A stretch of 64,000 bases of DNA from Marinilabiliaceae bacterium (GTDB taxonomy: Bacteria; Bacteroidota; Bacteroidia; Bacteroidales; Marinilabiliaceae). Made by a program: the position numbers and the translations under genes. The notes beneath the pieces were generated by a model. That model was not told the origin of the DNA, searched no databases, and saw only the letters and a program-made list of their open reading frames with translations. Below, piece after piece: positions 55,642 through 64,000 of this stretch (position 1 is the first letter of the stretch; each line of letters starts with the position of its first letter). The stretch spans positions 1 to 64,000 of the forward strand of contig JAFGBR010000058.1 in assembly GCA_016933045.1 (NCBI GenBank), read 5' to 3'.

Positions 55642-57391
55642 AACCAAAGGTAAAATTGCCGGTATTATTGCAAACCTTGTTATTGTAGAAGTTGACGGGC
55701 CGGTGGCACAAAATGAAATATGTTTTATTCAGCACGATGAAACAGCTTTGATGGCCGAGGTTATTAAAATAATGGGTAGAAATGCTTATGTGCAGGTATT
55801 TGAAAGTACAAGGGGTTTGAAAGTAGGTATGCCTGTTGTTTTTGAAGGGCACATGCTTGAGGTTACTCTTGGTCCTGGCATTCTTTCGCGTAATTACGAT
55901 GGTTTACAAAATGACCTTGATAAAATGGATGGGGTTTTCCTTAAACGTGGAGATTATACCGATCCTTTAAATCGTGAAAAACTATGGGATTTTAAGCCGG
56001 ATGCAAATATTGGTGATACGGTTCAGGCAGGCGATTGGCTTGGTGAGGTATCGGAAAATGGTATGCCTCATAAAATAATGGTTCCATTTAAGTTTCAAGG
56101 TTCTTATAGCGTTAAGAGTGTTGTTAGTGCAGGATCGTATAAAGTTGATGATTTGGTGGCTGTTTTAACTGATGCTAAAGGGAATGATGTTTCGGTAACG
56201 ATGGTTCAGAAGTGGCCAGTTAAAGTTGCCATTCGTGCTTTTGCTCAAAAGCCACGGCCATTTAAACTGCTCGAAACAGGTATTCGTTGTATAGATACTC
56301 TTAATCCAATAACAGAAGGAGGTACCGGTTTTATTCCAGGTCCGTTTGGAACAGGGAAAACAGTGCTCCAACATGCTATTTCAAAACAAGCAGAAGCCGA
56401 TATTGTTATAATTGCAGCATGTGGTGAACGTGCTAATGAAGTGGTTGAAATATTTACAGAATTTCCTGAATTGGACGATCCCCGTACCGGTAAAAAACTA
56501 ATTGAACGAACTACTATTATTGCAAATACATCTAATATGCCTGTTGCAGCACGAGAGGCATCGGTATATACGGCAATGACTTTGGCAGAGTATTATCGAT
56601 CAATGGGTTTAAGGGTGTTACTCATGGCCGATTCTACATCGCGATGGGCACAGGCATTGCGTGAAATGTCAAATAGATTGGAAGAGCTTCCGGGACCTGA
56701 TGCATTTCCAATGGACTTGTCGGCCATTGTATCTAATTTTTATAGTAGGGCTGGTTATGTTAAGTTAAATAATGGTTTATCCGGTTCAATAACCTTTATT
56801 GGAACAGTATCACCAGCAGGTGGTAACCTAAAGGAACCGGTTACTGAATCGACACGAAAGGCAGCTCGTTGTTTTTATGGTTTAAGTCAGGCGCGTGCCG
56901 ATAGTAAAAGATATCCGGCTATCGATGCAATAGATAGTTATTCAAAATATCTGGAATATCCCGAAGTTCAGGAATACCTTGTTAAGCAAGTGGGCGACAA
57001 ATGGCTGGAACAGGTTATAGAAGCGAAAGATATGCTTTTAAGAGGGAAAGAGGCTCAGGAACAAATAAATATTTTAGGCGATGATGGTGTGCCTATTGAT
57101 TTTCATGAACGTTACTGGAAATCTGAATTAATTGATTTTGTGATTTTGCAACAAGATGCATTTGATAGTATTGATTGTTCAACACCACTCGATCGACAGC
57201 AGTATATGTTAAATAAGGTTTTGAGCGTTGCCAACTCTTCATTCAGGTTCAATGGATTTGAACAGGTTAGTGATTTCTTTAAACGGGTTATTAACCAATT
57301 AAAACAAATGAACTATTCGCAGTTTCAATCAGATACATTTGTTAAATATGAGGGAGATTTGGATGAAATGTTGAAAGCTCAGCTCAATTAA
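55625..57391 (+). CDS. ntpA: V/A-type ATPase subunit A (catalytic)
   Basis: A 588-residue catalytic head subunit. It has the N-terminal beta barrel and the A-type insertion domain (about 115-190). The P-loop GPFGTGKT (residues 239-246) is the A-subunit form. Other motifs are ERANEVVEIFTEFPEL, MADSTSRWAQALREMS and the C-terminal helical domain. It hydrolyses or makes ATP depending on ion gradient direction. It overlaps the DUF2764 gene by 17 bases and is 40 bases upstream of subunit B. Confidence 0.97.
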   Translation: MERRDKTKGKIAGIIANLVIVEVDGPVAQNEICFIQHDETALMAEVIKIMGRNAYVQVFESTRGLKVGMPVVFEGHMLEVTLGPGILSRNYDGLQNDLDKMDGVFLKRGDYTDPLNREKLWDFKPDANIGDTVQAGDWLGEVSENGMPHKIMVPFKFQGSYSVKSVVSAGSYKVDDLVAVLTDAKGNDVSVTMVQKWPVKVAIRAFAQKPRPFKLLETGIRCIDTLNPITEGGTGFIPGPFGTGKTVLQHAISKQAEADIVIIAACGERANEVVEIFTEFPELDDPRTGKKLIERTTIIANTSNMPVAAREASVYTAMTLAEYYRSMGLRVLLMADSTSRWAQALREMSNRLEELPGPDAFPMDLSAIVSNFYSRAGYVKLNNGLSGSITFIGTVSPAGGNLKEPVTESTRKAARCFYGLSQARADSKRYPAIDAIDSYSKYLEYPEVQEYLVKQVGDKWLEQVIEAKDMLLRGKEAQEQINILGDDGVPIDFHERYWKSELIDFVILQQDAFDSIDCSTPLDRQQYMLNKVLSVANSSFRFNGFEQVSDFFKRVINQLKQMNYSQFQSDTFVKYEGDLDEMLKAQLN

Positions 57392-57431
57392 ATGAAGGTC
57401 GAACGAAATATTAAATTATTAGATTAACAGC

Positions 57432-58754
57432 ATGGAAAGTCAGGCATTTCAAAAAGTATATAAGAAATTAACCAATATAACAAAAGCAACTGTTTCACTT
57501 AAAGCCAGTGATGTAGGATACGATGAAATGGCTATTGTTCATGGTCGTTTAGGACAAGTTGTGAAAATATTGGGCGATGAGGTTATTCTACAGATATTCT
57601 CAGGTACAGAAGGTATTCCTACAAATGCTGAAGTGGCATTTCTAGGTCGTCCTCCCCAGTTGAAAGTTAGTGAACAGTTAGCAGGGCGTTTTTTTAACGC
57701 TTATGGCGATCCTATTGATGGAGGGCCTTCTGTAGATGGTGAAACGCGCGATATAGGATCCCCATCGGTAAACCCAGTTCGTCGTATGCAGCCATCGCAT
57801 TTAATAGCTACAGGTATTGCCGGCATTGACCTTAATAATACATTGGTTACTGGTCAGAAAATTCCTTTTTTTGCCGATCCTGATCAGCCATATAATCAGG
57901 TAATGGCCAATGTAGCATTGCGTGCCCAGGCCGATAAGATTATTCTAGGTGGTATGGGACTTTCGAACGACGATTATCTTTACTTTAAAAATGTTTTCGA
58001 CAATGCCGGAGCACTCGATCGTATAGTTAGTTTTGTAAACACAACAGATGATCCACCGGTAGAGCGATTATTAGTACCTGATATGGCACTGACAGCTGCT
58101 GAGTATTTTGCGGTCGATAAAAATGAAAAGGTATTGGTGTTATTGACTGATATGACCCTGTTCGCCGATGCTTTGAGTATTGTATCGAACCGCATGGATC
58201 AAATTCCTTCTAAAGATAGTATGCCCGGATCGCTCTATTCCGATTTGGCTCGTATTTACGAAAAAGCAGTGCAGTTCCCATCTGGTGGATCAATAACAAT
58301 TATTGCAGTAACAACACTTTCGGGTGGTGACATTACCCATGCTATTCCCGATAATACTGGTTATATTACCGAAGGGCAGCTGTTTTTGAGGCGCGATACC
58401 GATATTGGGAAGGTAATTGTTGATCCGTTTAGAAGTTTATCGCGGTTAAAACAGTTAGTTATTGGCAAGCAAACACGTAATGATCATCCTCAGGTTATGA
58501 ATGCAGCTATTCGTTTATATGCTGATGCTGCTAATGCCAAAACAAAGTTGGAAAATGGTTTTGACCTGACCGATTACGATGAAAGAACACTTGATTTTGC
58601 TAAAGCTTATTCTGAACAGATTTTAGCTATTGATTTGAATATTGATACTCAAAAGATGCTTGATGTGAGTTGGAATCTTTTTCGAACTCATTTTCATCAG
58701 GCCGAAGTTGGATTGAAGAAAGAGTTTATGGATTTGTATTGGGAAGAAAAGTAA
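57432..58754 (+). CDS. ntpB: V/A-type ATPase subunit B (regulatory)
   Basis: A 440-residue non-catalytic head subunit paralogous to A. It has no P-loop, as expected for B, and shows family motifs ATGIAGIDLNNTLVTGQKIPFF, the VLLTDMTLFADALS region, MPGSLYSDLARIYEKA and LSRLKQLVIGKQTR. It forms the A3B3 hexamer with subunit A. It lies 34 bases upstream of subunit D. Confidence 0.97.
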   Translation: MESQAFQKVYKKLTNITKATVSLKASDVGYDEMAIVHGRLGQVVKILGDEVILQIFSGTEGIPTNAEVAFLGRPPQLKVSEQLAGRFFNAYGDPIDGGPSVDGETRDIGSPSVNPVRRMQPSHLIATGIAGIDLNNTLVTGQKIPFFADPDQPYNQVMANVALRAQADKIILGGMGLSNDDYLYFKNVFDNAGALDRIVSFVNTTDDPPVERLLVPDMALTAAEYFAVDKNEKVLVLLTDMTLFADALSIVSNRMDQIPSKDSMPGSLYSDLARIYEKAVQFPSGGSITIIAVTTLSGGDITHAIPDNTGYITEGQLFLRRDTDIGKVIVDPFRSLSRLKQLVIGKQTRNDHPQVMNAAIRLYADAANAKTKLENGFDLTDYDERTLDFAKAYSEQILAIDLNIDTQKMLDVSWNLFRTHFHQAEVGLKKEFMDLYWEEK

Positions 58755-58788
58755 ATTGTAAAGTGGAAAATTGAATAAACACAAATAG

Positions 58789-59391
58789 GTGGCCATAAAA
58801 TTTCAATATAATAAAACAGCTCAGCAATTACTCGAGAAGCAATTAAAGGTGCGTGAACGAGCTTTGCCAACATTAAAAAATAAAGAATCGGCTCTTCGGG
58901 TTGAAGTTAAGCGAGCCAAAGATAAAACCCAGGAATTGCAGGAGCAGATGAGTGTTAAGCTTAATCAGTATAACGATATGGCTAAGTTATGGGGTGAGTT
59001 TGATACATCATTGGTACGTATTAAAGATGTTAATCTTGATGTTAAAAAAATTGCTGGTGTGCGTACACCTGTTTTAGAAAGTGTTAGTTTCGATATGAAA
59101 CCATTTTCGCTTTTTAACAGTCCGGTTTGGACTTTAGATGGTGTTAATATTATTAAGGAATTGGCGCAATTAGCTATTGAAAGTGAAGTGTTTCATCAAA
59201 AAATGGTATTACTTGATTCGGCTCGAAAGAAAACAACCCAGAAGGTGAATTTATATGAGAAGGTTCAAATTCCCGGATATCAGGATGCTATATTGAAAAT
59301 AAAACGTTTTCTCGAAGATGAAGAGAATCTTTCAAAGTCAGCTCAGAAGATTGTAAAAACCCGTCAGCAAAAAATGGAGGTTGAGTCATGA
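58789..59391 (+). CDS. ntpD: V/A-type ATPase subunit D (central stalk)
   Basis: A 200-residue two-helix coiled-coil rotor shaft. Both ends are long helices (QYNKTAQQLLEKQLKVRERA, and DAILKIKRFLEDEENLSKSAQ near the C-terminus). Initiation is at GTG (58789); no suitable ATG is present. Its stop overlaps the subunit I start by 4 bases (ATGA), so translation is coupled. In most V/A-ATPases D pairs with F, which is not encoded here. Confidence 0.93.
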   Translation: MAIKFQYNKTAQQLLEKQLKVRERALPTLKNKESALRVEVKRAKDKTQELQEQMSVKLNQYNDMAKLWGEFDTSLVRIKDVNLDVKKIAGVRTPVLESVSFDMKPFSLFNSPVWTLDGVNIIKELAQLAIESEVFHQKMVLLDSARKKTTQKVNLYEKVQIPGYQDAILKIKRFLEDEENLSKSAQKIVKTRQQKMEVES

Positions 59392-61232
59392 TAGTTCCAA
59401 TGTATCGGTATTCGTTTTTAGTGCACCATGTTGATTATAATCAATTTGTTGATGATTTGAAGCAAATTGGGGTTCTTCATGTTATTGAGCGGGAACAGGA
59501 GATGACTGTTGAGATGCAGGAGTCATTGCGAATAATGTCGGAGGTTGATAAGGCTATAAAATATTTGAATTTAATTAAAGAGGTTTACACTCCTGTGAAG
59601 TTCGATTTACCTCAAACAGGTGAAGAGTGTATGTCTTTAATTAAAGAATACCAGGATAGTTTAGAACGACAAAAGCAGCAACTTGTTGTAAATGAAAAAG
59701 AGGCTAAACAATTGGCTCCTTGGGGTTTTTTTTCGTGGGAAAGTGTTGAACGGTTAAAGGAAGCTGGTTTAGATATTCATTTTTATTATTGTGCGAACCG
59801 GAATTTTAAAGAAGAGTGGGAAGAGGCTTATTGCATTGAAAGAATTGCCGAAGAAAAAGGTTTTACTTATTTTATTTTGGTAAAAAAAAATGAAGAAGAA
59901 CTGCCCGAATTTGGAGCTGATGAGATTTTGTTGCCCGCAAGAACAATAGAGACGATACATAAACAAATTCAAAATATTAAAGAAGAGTTAGATAATTTAA
60001 ATGGTAGGTTGGCTTCTATGGCACAATATTCATTGCCGGTTTTAGTCGAGTATCAGTTGGATTTGAAAGAGACATTTGTAGATAGTCGTGTTCAATTACA
60101 TACGGGAGATGAGGTTGCAGGAACTGTTAAGTTATTGGAGGGATGGGTTCCTGAGTTAAAGAAAGTATCAATAGATCAATATCTGGAACAGAATTCAATT
60201 TTGTATTTGCAGGAAAGAGGCAATATAACAGATAATCCACCTGTTTTGTTAAAGAATAACTCTTTTAATAAACTATTTGAACCAATTGGTAAGTTGTATT
60301 CATTACCTAATTATGGAGAGTTGGACTTAACTCCTTATTTAGCACCATTTTATTTGTTATTTTTTGGTTTTTGTTTTAGTGATGCTGGATATGGTTTACT
60401 GTTTGTTTTAGTTAGTACCTTTTTGAAGTTGAAACAGCAAAAGCCACAGCCAATTTTATCTTTAGTGCAGTTACTTGGAGCATCAACAATGTTATTTGGA
60501 ATGCTTGGAGGTACATTTTTTGGAATAGAATTGTATAACACAAATTTGCCTATATATAAAAATATTGCTCAGTTATACGGTACAGAGGAGCTGCCAATTG
60601 GAAAATTAATACAGGATATAATGCTTAAGGCATCATTGGCACTAGGATTGATACAGATTTTATTTGGAATGTTTTTGCGAGCAGTAAAAATTACAAATCA
60701 ATCAGGTTTTAAACATGCCATTTCAACTTTAAGTTGGGCTTTGTTAATTGTTTCTTCAATAATAAATTACTTTGTCACATCGGGTGATAACTTTTTTAAT
60801 TGGTATTTTGTGTTAATTAGTTTTGTTTTTGGAGTTGGAATATTTTTCATGAATTCTCCGGGTAAAAATTTATTTGTGAATTTTGGAATTGGATTGTGGG
60901 ATGCCTATAATACAATAGTTGGTGGCATAGGCGATTTATTATCGTATGTTAGGCTTTTTGCTTTAGGATTGGCTAGTGCTATTCTTGGATTTGTTTTTAA
61001 TGATTTGGGCACTAAATTGGTTGACCCCGATGCCGGATTGTTGATGCAAATTATAGGCTATTTTCTTATGTTAATAGTTTTATTAGTTGGTCATGCTATC
61101 AATATATTTATGTCGGGATTAGGATCAATGGTGCATCCGTTGCGATTAACATTTGTTGAATTTTTTAAAAATGCAGGATTTGAAGGTGGAGGAAAACCTT
61201 ATAGTCCCTATAAAGAACAAAGTTTGGAATAA
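59388..61232 (+). CDS. ntpI: V/A-type ATPase subunit I (stator, a-subunit)
   Basis: A 614-residue membrane subunit. The soluble N-terminal half (1-310) connects to the peripheral stalk. The C-terminal half has about seven membrane helices, beginning FYLLFFGFCFSDAGYGLL. The essential channel arginine lies in LLSYVRLFALGLASA (Arg522). Subunit I meets the rotor ring and forms the two ion half-channels. It starts within the end of subunit D. Confidence 0.95.
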   Translation: MIVPMYRYSFLVHHVDYNQFVDDLKQIGVLHVIEREQEMTVEMQESLRIMSEVDKAIKYLNLIKEVYTPVKFDLPQTGEECMSLIKEYQDSLERQKQQLVVNEKEAKQLAPWGFFSWESVERLKEAGLDIHFYYCANRNFKEEWEEAYCIERIAEEKGFTYFILVKKNEEELPEFGADEILLPARTIETIHKQIQNIKEELDNLNGRLASMAQYSLPVLVEYQLDLKETFVDSRVQLHTGDEVAGTVKLLEGWVPELKKVSIDQYLEQNSILYLQERGNITDNPPVLLKNNSFNKLFEPIGKLYSLPNYGELDLTPYLAPFYLLFFGFCFSDAGYGLLFVLVSTFLKLKQQKPQPILSLVQLLGASTMLFGMLGGTFFGIELYNTNLPIYKNIAQLYGTEELPIGKLIQDIMLKASLALGLIQILFGMFLRAVKITNQSGFKHAISTLSWALLIVSSIINYFVTSGDNFFNWYFVLISFVFGVGIFFMNSPGKNLFVNFGIGLWDAYNTIVGGIGDLLSYVRLFALGLASAILGFVFNDLGTKLVDPDAGLLMQIIGYFLMLIVLLVGHAINIFMSGLGSMVHPLRLTFVEFFKNAGFEGGGKPYSPYKEQSLE

Positions 61233-61252
61233 TATATAACTTAAATTAATAA

Positions 61253-61708
<456 letters not shown>

Positions 61709-61728
61709 TATTTATACATCAATATAGT

Positions 61729-61764
61729 AATGGGGGTGTTTCATAATAATGATACACCCCCATT
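61729..61764 (+). terminator. Terminator of the V/A-ATPase operon
   Basis: An 11-bp GC-rich stem (61729-61739 with 61754-61764) and 14-base loop, followed by a T run. It lies 20 bases after the subunit K stop. The remaining 61765-62007 has no gene or clear promoter. Confidence 0.95.
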
Positions 61765-62007
61765 ATTTTTTGTATTGAAAATGAGTTTCGAGCTACATCG
61801 TTGTTTTGATTAATTTATGTTTTTATTACTTTAATGTGGGGTTTTTGTTGATTAAAAAAATTACTTATTTATTTTCTTTACGTATAAACATTTAACGGTT
61901 AATCTGCGAGTTCAACAATGGTTGAGTGTGAGTCTTATAGACGGTCTGATGTTTGCGGCACCGTATTGTTTTGTGTGTTTAGTTTTTATCGAATAAAATA
62001 CTAGAAT

Positions 62008-62826
62008 ATGAAACGAATATTGTTGCTTAGTGATTTTTCCGATACTGCGAGGAATGCCGCAATGTATGCATTAAAGATGATGGAAAATGAAGCAAAGTTT
62101 TTTTTGCTAAATGCATACGATTTAGAGTTTAGCGGCAGCCCATATATAATGCAGGTAAAGGAAGAACTTGCTGCTGAAAGTTTAAAAGGGTTAAAAAACG
62201 AATTGGCACTAATTCGTCGACGGTATCCCGATGCAAAAGTTGAACTACTATCTCTCTTTGGATCTTTGCTTGAAGTGTTAAAGAACGAAGTTAATAAGAA
62301 TCATTACGATTTAATTGTTTTAGGTTGTCGTGGGGAATCGGCATTGGAAAACTTTTTGTTAGGAAGCAGAGCCTACGAAGTAATAAAGAATATAGAAGCT
62401 CCTATATTACTTATTCCTAAACATGCAAAATTTAAAAAACCTGAAAAAGTAATATTTGCAACCGATTTGAAAGATTTTGAGTCGGATGAAATGGTTGAGC
62501 CTGTACGTGATATAGTTGAAATGTTTCATGCTCCATTATTGTTTGTAAATGTACTTGAAGAAGAGTATGTAAACCGAATTGATGCAGAAGAGAAAATTGC
62601 ATCTCATTTTCCCGGAATTAATGTGAGTTTCAATTTTATTGAAGATGATGATGTGATAGAAGGTATTAATAAATTTATGGATGATAAACAAGCCGATATG
62701 ATAGCATTAGTGCGTCATAATGTAGGAATTATTGACAGGCTCTTTCATCCAAGTATTACTAAGCAAATGGTATTGCACCCCGAACATCCAATGTTGATTT
62801 TGCACGAACACGAACATGATCATTAG
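62008..62826 (+). CDS. Tandem universal stress protein
   Basis: A 272-residue cytoplasmic protein made of two UspA domains. The first (about 1-143) ends with the nucleotide-binding motif GCRGESALENFLLGSRAYEV and IEAPILLIP. The second (about 147-272) keeps the fold (VIFATDLKDFESDEMVEPV, ending HPMLILHEH) but lacks a clean glycine-rich motif, so only the first domain is likely to bind ATP. The tail is rich in His and acidic residues (HEHEHDH), perhaps able to bind metal. The gene is monocistronic. Confidence 0.93.
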   Translation: MKRILLLSDFSDTARNAAMYALKMMENEAKFFLLNAYDLEFSGSPYIMQVKEELAAESLKGLKNELALIRRRYPDAKVELLSLFGSLLEVLKNEVNKNHYDLIVLGCRGESALENFLLGSRAYEVIKNIEAPILLIPKHAKFKKPEKVIFATDLKDFESDEMVEPVRDIVEMFHAPLLFVNVLEEEYVNRIDAEEKIASHFPGINVSFNFIEDDDVIEGINKFMDDKQADMIALVRHNVGIIDRLFHPSITKQMVLHPEHPMLILHEHEHDH

Positions 62827-62852
62827 AATGGGTATTTAAAAATAGGTTTTAG

Positions 62853-62892
62853 ATAACAGGATGGCGAACTTAAAAGTCGGCTATCCTGTTAT
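62853..62892. terminator. Terminator between usp and POT transporter genes
   Basis: A 13-bp stem (62853-62865 with 62880-62892, one G-U pair) and an extended inner pairing, with a T run after a short gap on the plus strand. It lies between convergent genes. Confidence 0.7.
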
Positions 62893-62903
62893 ATTGAATT
62901 TTT

Positions 62904-64000
62904 TTATTTTACTTCTTGCATCAATTTTTTTACAACAGGCGATATGGCAATGAGAGCAATGCCTGTTATTAGAGCGTATATCGACAACTGTTTATAACCT
63001 TGTGTGTATGAGATTAATTTTTCAATGGCAGTTGCATCATCGCCGGGTACAGTCATTCCGGCACCTAAAATACCAGCAACATATTGTCCGTAAGCACTGG
63101 CTAAAAACCACATTCCCATCATTACACCTTGTAATCGTTTAGGGGCTAGTTTAGTCATTATACTTAACCCAATTGGCGATAAGCATAACTCGCCAAATGT
63201 AATAACCAGGTATGCAATTGTAAATATATCAAGTGAAGTAATTCCATGTTCGTTTGCAAAAAAACGAGTATAATAAAAAATGAAAAAGGCCAGGCTTAGA
63301 AACAGAAATCCTAACCCAAATTTCACAACGGTATTTGGTTCCATTTTTCGTTTTGCTAATCCAATCCAAATTAGCCCGAAGATGGCTGCAAACGCAATAA
63401 CGAAAAGTGAATTAGCAGCATTGTTAACTCCGTTAGGGTCAACGGTAAATCCAAGTAATGAAGAGTTTAGGTTGTTGGCTGCGAATAAACTGAGAGAACC
63501 ACCACTTTGTTCGAAAAATGCCCAAAAAAGAACTGAAAAAATAATAAAAACCATGGCAGCACCTAGTTTTTTTCGCTCAGGTACTGTTACTTTAGTCATC
63601 TCGTAGAATACATATAATAAGGTTGCCGGGCCAATAACGTACATAAACCAGTCGGTGTACTGTGTTTTAGCAACCATGATCATAATTACAGGAATAATGG
63701 CTAACGATCCTAAATAGGTGAGATATTCGTACCATTTTTTAGTGCCGGTTATTTTATTTCCATTTGTTGATTTTCCTTGCTTATCTTTTGCTGCAAAAGG
63801 AGATAGCCCTATTGGGCCTAAGCTTTTTTGGGTGAATACAAAAGTAAGTAAACTGATTGCCATTACAATTGCAGCAAGTCCAAATGCTAAATTCCACGAA
63901 TAACTTTTTCCAATTGCAACACAGGCATATCCGCCAAGTAATGCTCCAATGTTAATGCCCGAATAGAATAGTGAAAACCCGGCATCGCGCCTGTTGTCGT
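62904..64000 (-). CDS. POT-family peptide transporter (partial, 5' end outside window)
   Basis: The visible 366 codons are the C-terminal part of a proton-coupled oligopeptide transporter. The frame is open to the right window edge: it reads DNRRDAGFSLFYSGINIGAL upstream of the internal Met at 63863, so that Met is not the start. RDAGFSLFYSGINIGAL is the POT motif around helix 4-5. FGELCLSPIGLSIMTKLAP is the other family signature, and about nine membrane helices are visible. Such proteins import di- and tripeptides. Its 3' end faces the usp gene. Confidence 0.92.
   Translation of the reverse strand, partial: DNRRDAGFSLFYSGINIGALLGGYACVAIGKSYSWNLAFGLAAIVMAISLLTFVFTQKSLGPIGLSPFAAKDKQGKSTNGNKITGTKKWYEYLTYLGSLAIIPVIMIMVAKTQYTDWFMYVIGPATLLYVFYEMTKVTVPERKKLGAAMVFIIFSVLFWAFFEQSGGSLSLFAANNLNSSLLGFTVDPNGVNNAANSLFVIAFAAIFGLIWIGLAKRKMEPNTVVKFGLGFLFLSLAFFIFYYTRFFANEHGITSLDIFTIAYLVITFGELCLSPIGLSIMTKLAPKRLQGVMMGMWFLASAYGQYVAGILGAGMTVPGDDATAIEKLISYTQGYKQLSIYALITGIALIAISPVVKKLMQEVK

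Noticed and set aside
62904-63863. Treating the Met at 63863 as the start of the POT transporter
   Set aside because: The frame stays open to the window edge and encodes the conserved POT motif upstream of that Met, so the gene is cut by the window.

Overview
The window is about 64 kb of AT-rich DNA from a Bacteroidota chromosome, probably Bacteroidales or Marinilabiliales. The evidence is the gene content (Rnf complex in the order rseC-rnfB-C-D-G-E-A, OstA-like protein beside SurA-like foldases, type IX-style C-terminal sorting domains on secreted proteins, reg_prop/LytS sensors, DUF5063, DUF2795), promoters of the form TTTG-N19-TAnnTTTG, and the lack of clear Shine-Dalgarno sequences. The genus is a guess. 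Nearly everything is chromosomal housekeeping or cell-envelope biology. I see no phage, insertion sequence, tRNA, rRNA, CRISPR array or plasmid function.

Layout. 0-6.7 kb (minus): TM2 and DUF2752 membrane proteins, a TGS-domain nucleoside kinase, uvrA, and a lytic transglycosylase. 6.9-9.1 kb (minus): a BlaI-type repressor followed by an M56 membrane peptidase fused to an M23 peptidoglycan hydrolase, with two identical operator dyads at the promoter. 9.3-11.9 kb (plus): a secreted GH105 enzyme and a hemerythrin/ScdA-like protein. 12.2-17.8 kb (minus): the complete Rnf operon behind a promoter carrying a 20-bp palindrome. 18-20.4 kb (minus): recG and a tiny acidic lipoprotein. 20.6-23.1 kb (plus): methyltransferase, orphan LolD-like ATPase, cobalamin adenosyltransferase, DUF2795. 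23.1-31 kb (minus): OstA-like protein, three PPIase/foldase proteins, guaB. 31.2-39.1 kb (plus): recQ, DUF5063, RNase D-like exonuclease, rlmI-like methyltransferase, DEAD-box helicase, tex. 39.1-46.9 kb (minus): histidine kinase, cyclase-family hydrolase, LytS/LytTR pair, umuDC. 47.3-54 kb (plus): a large secreted multidomain protein with three LacI/CRE-like sites upstream, a CstA-family transporter, a second histidine kinase. 54.2-61.7 kb (plus): a V/A-type ATPase operon (E, DUF2764, A, B, D, I, K). 62-64 kb: a tandem universal stress protein and, convergent and cut by the window edge, a POT peptide transporter.

How it works together. Two ion-translocating machines dominate. Rnf would use ferredoxin-NAD redox energy to pump cations, and the V/A-ATPase would use or make that gradient. 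Subunit K keeps, at a constant offset of 8, the residues that bind sodium in the Enterococcus hirae rotor ring (one conservative Thr-to-Ser change), so a sodium cycle is a reasonable inference. A second theme is the envelope: outer-membrane folding (OstA, SurA-like, PpiC), peptidoglycan remodelling (MltD-like, M23), and polysaccharide use (GH105, LamG protein). A third is DNA/RNA repair and quality control (uvrA, recG, recQ, umuDC, tex, DEAD helicase).
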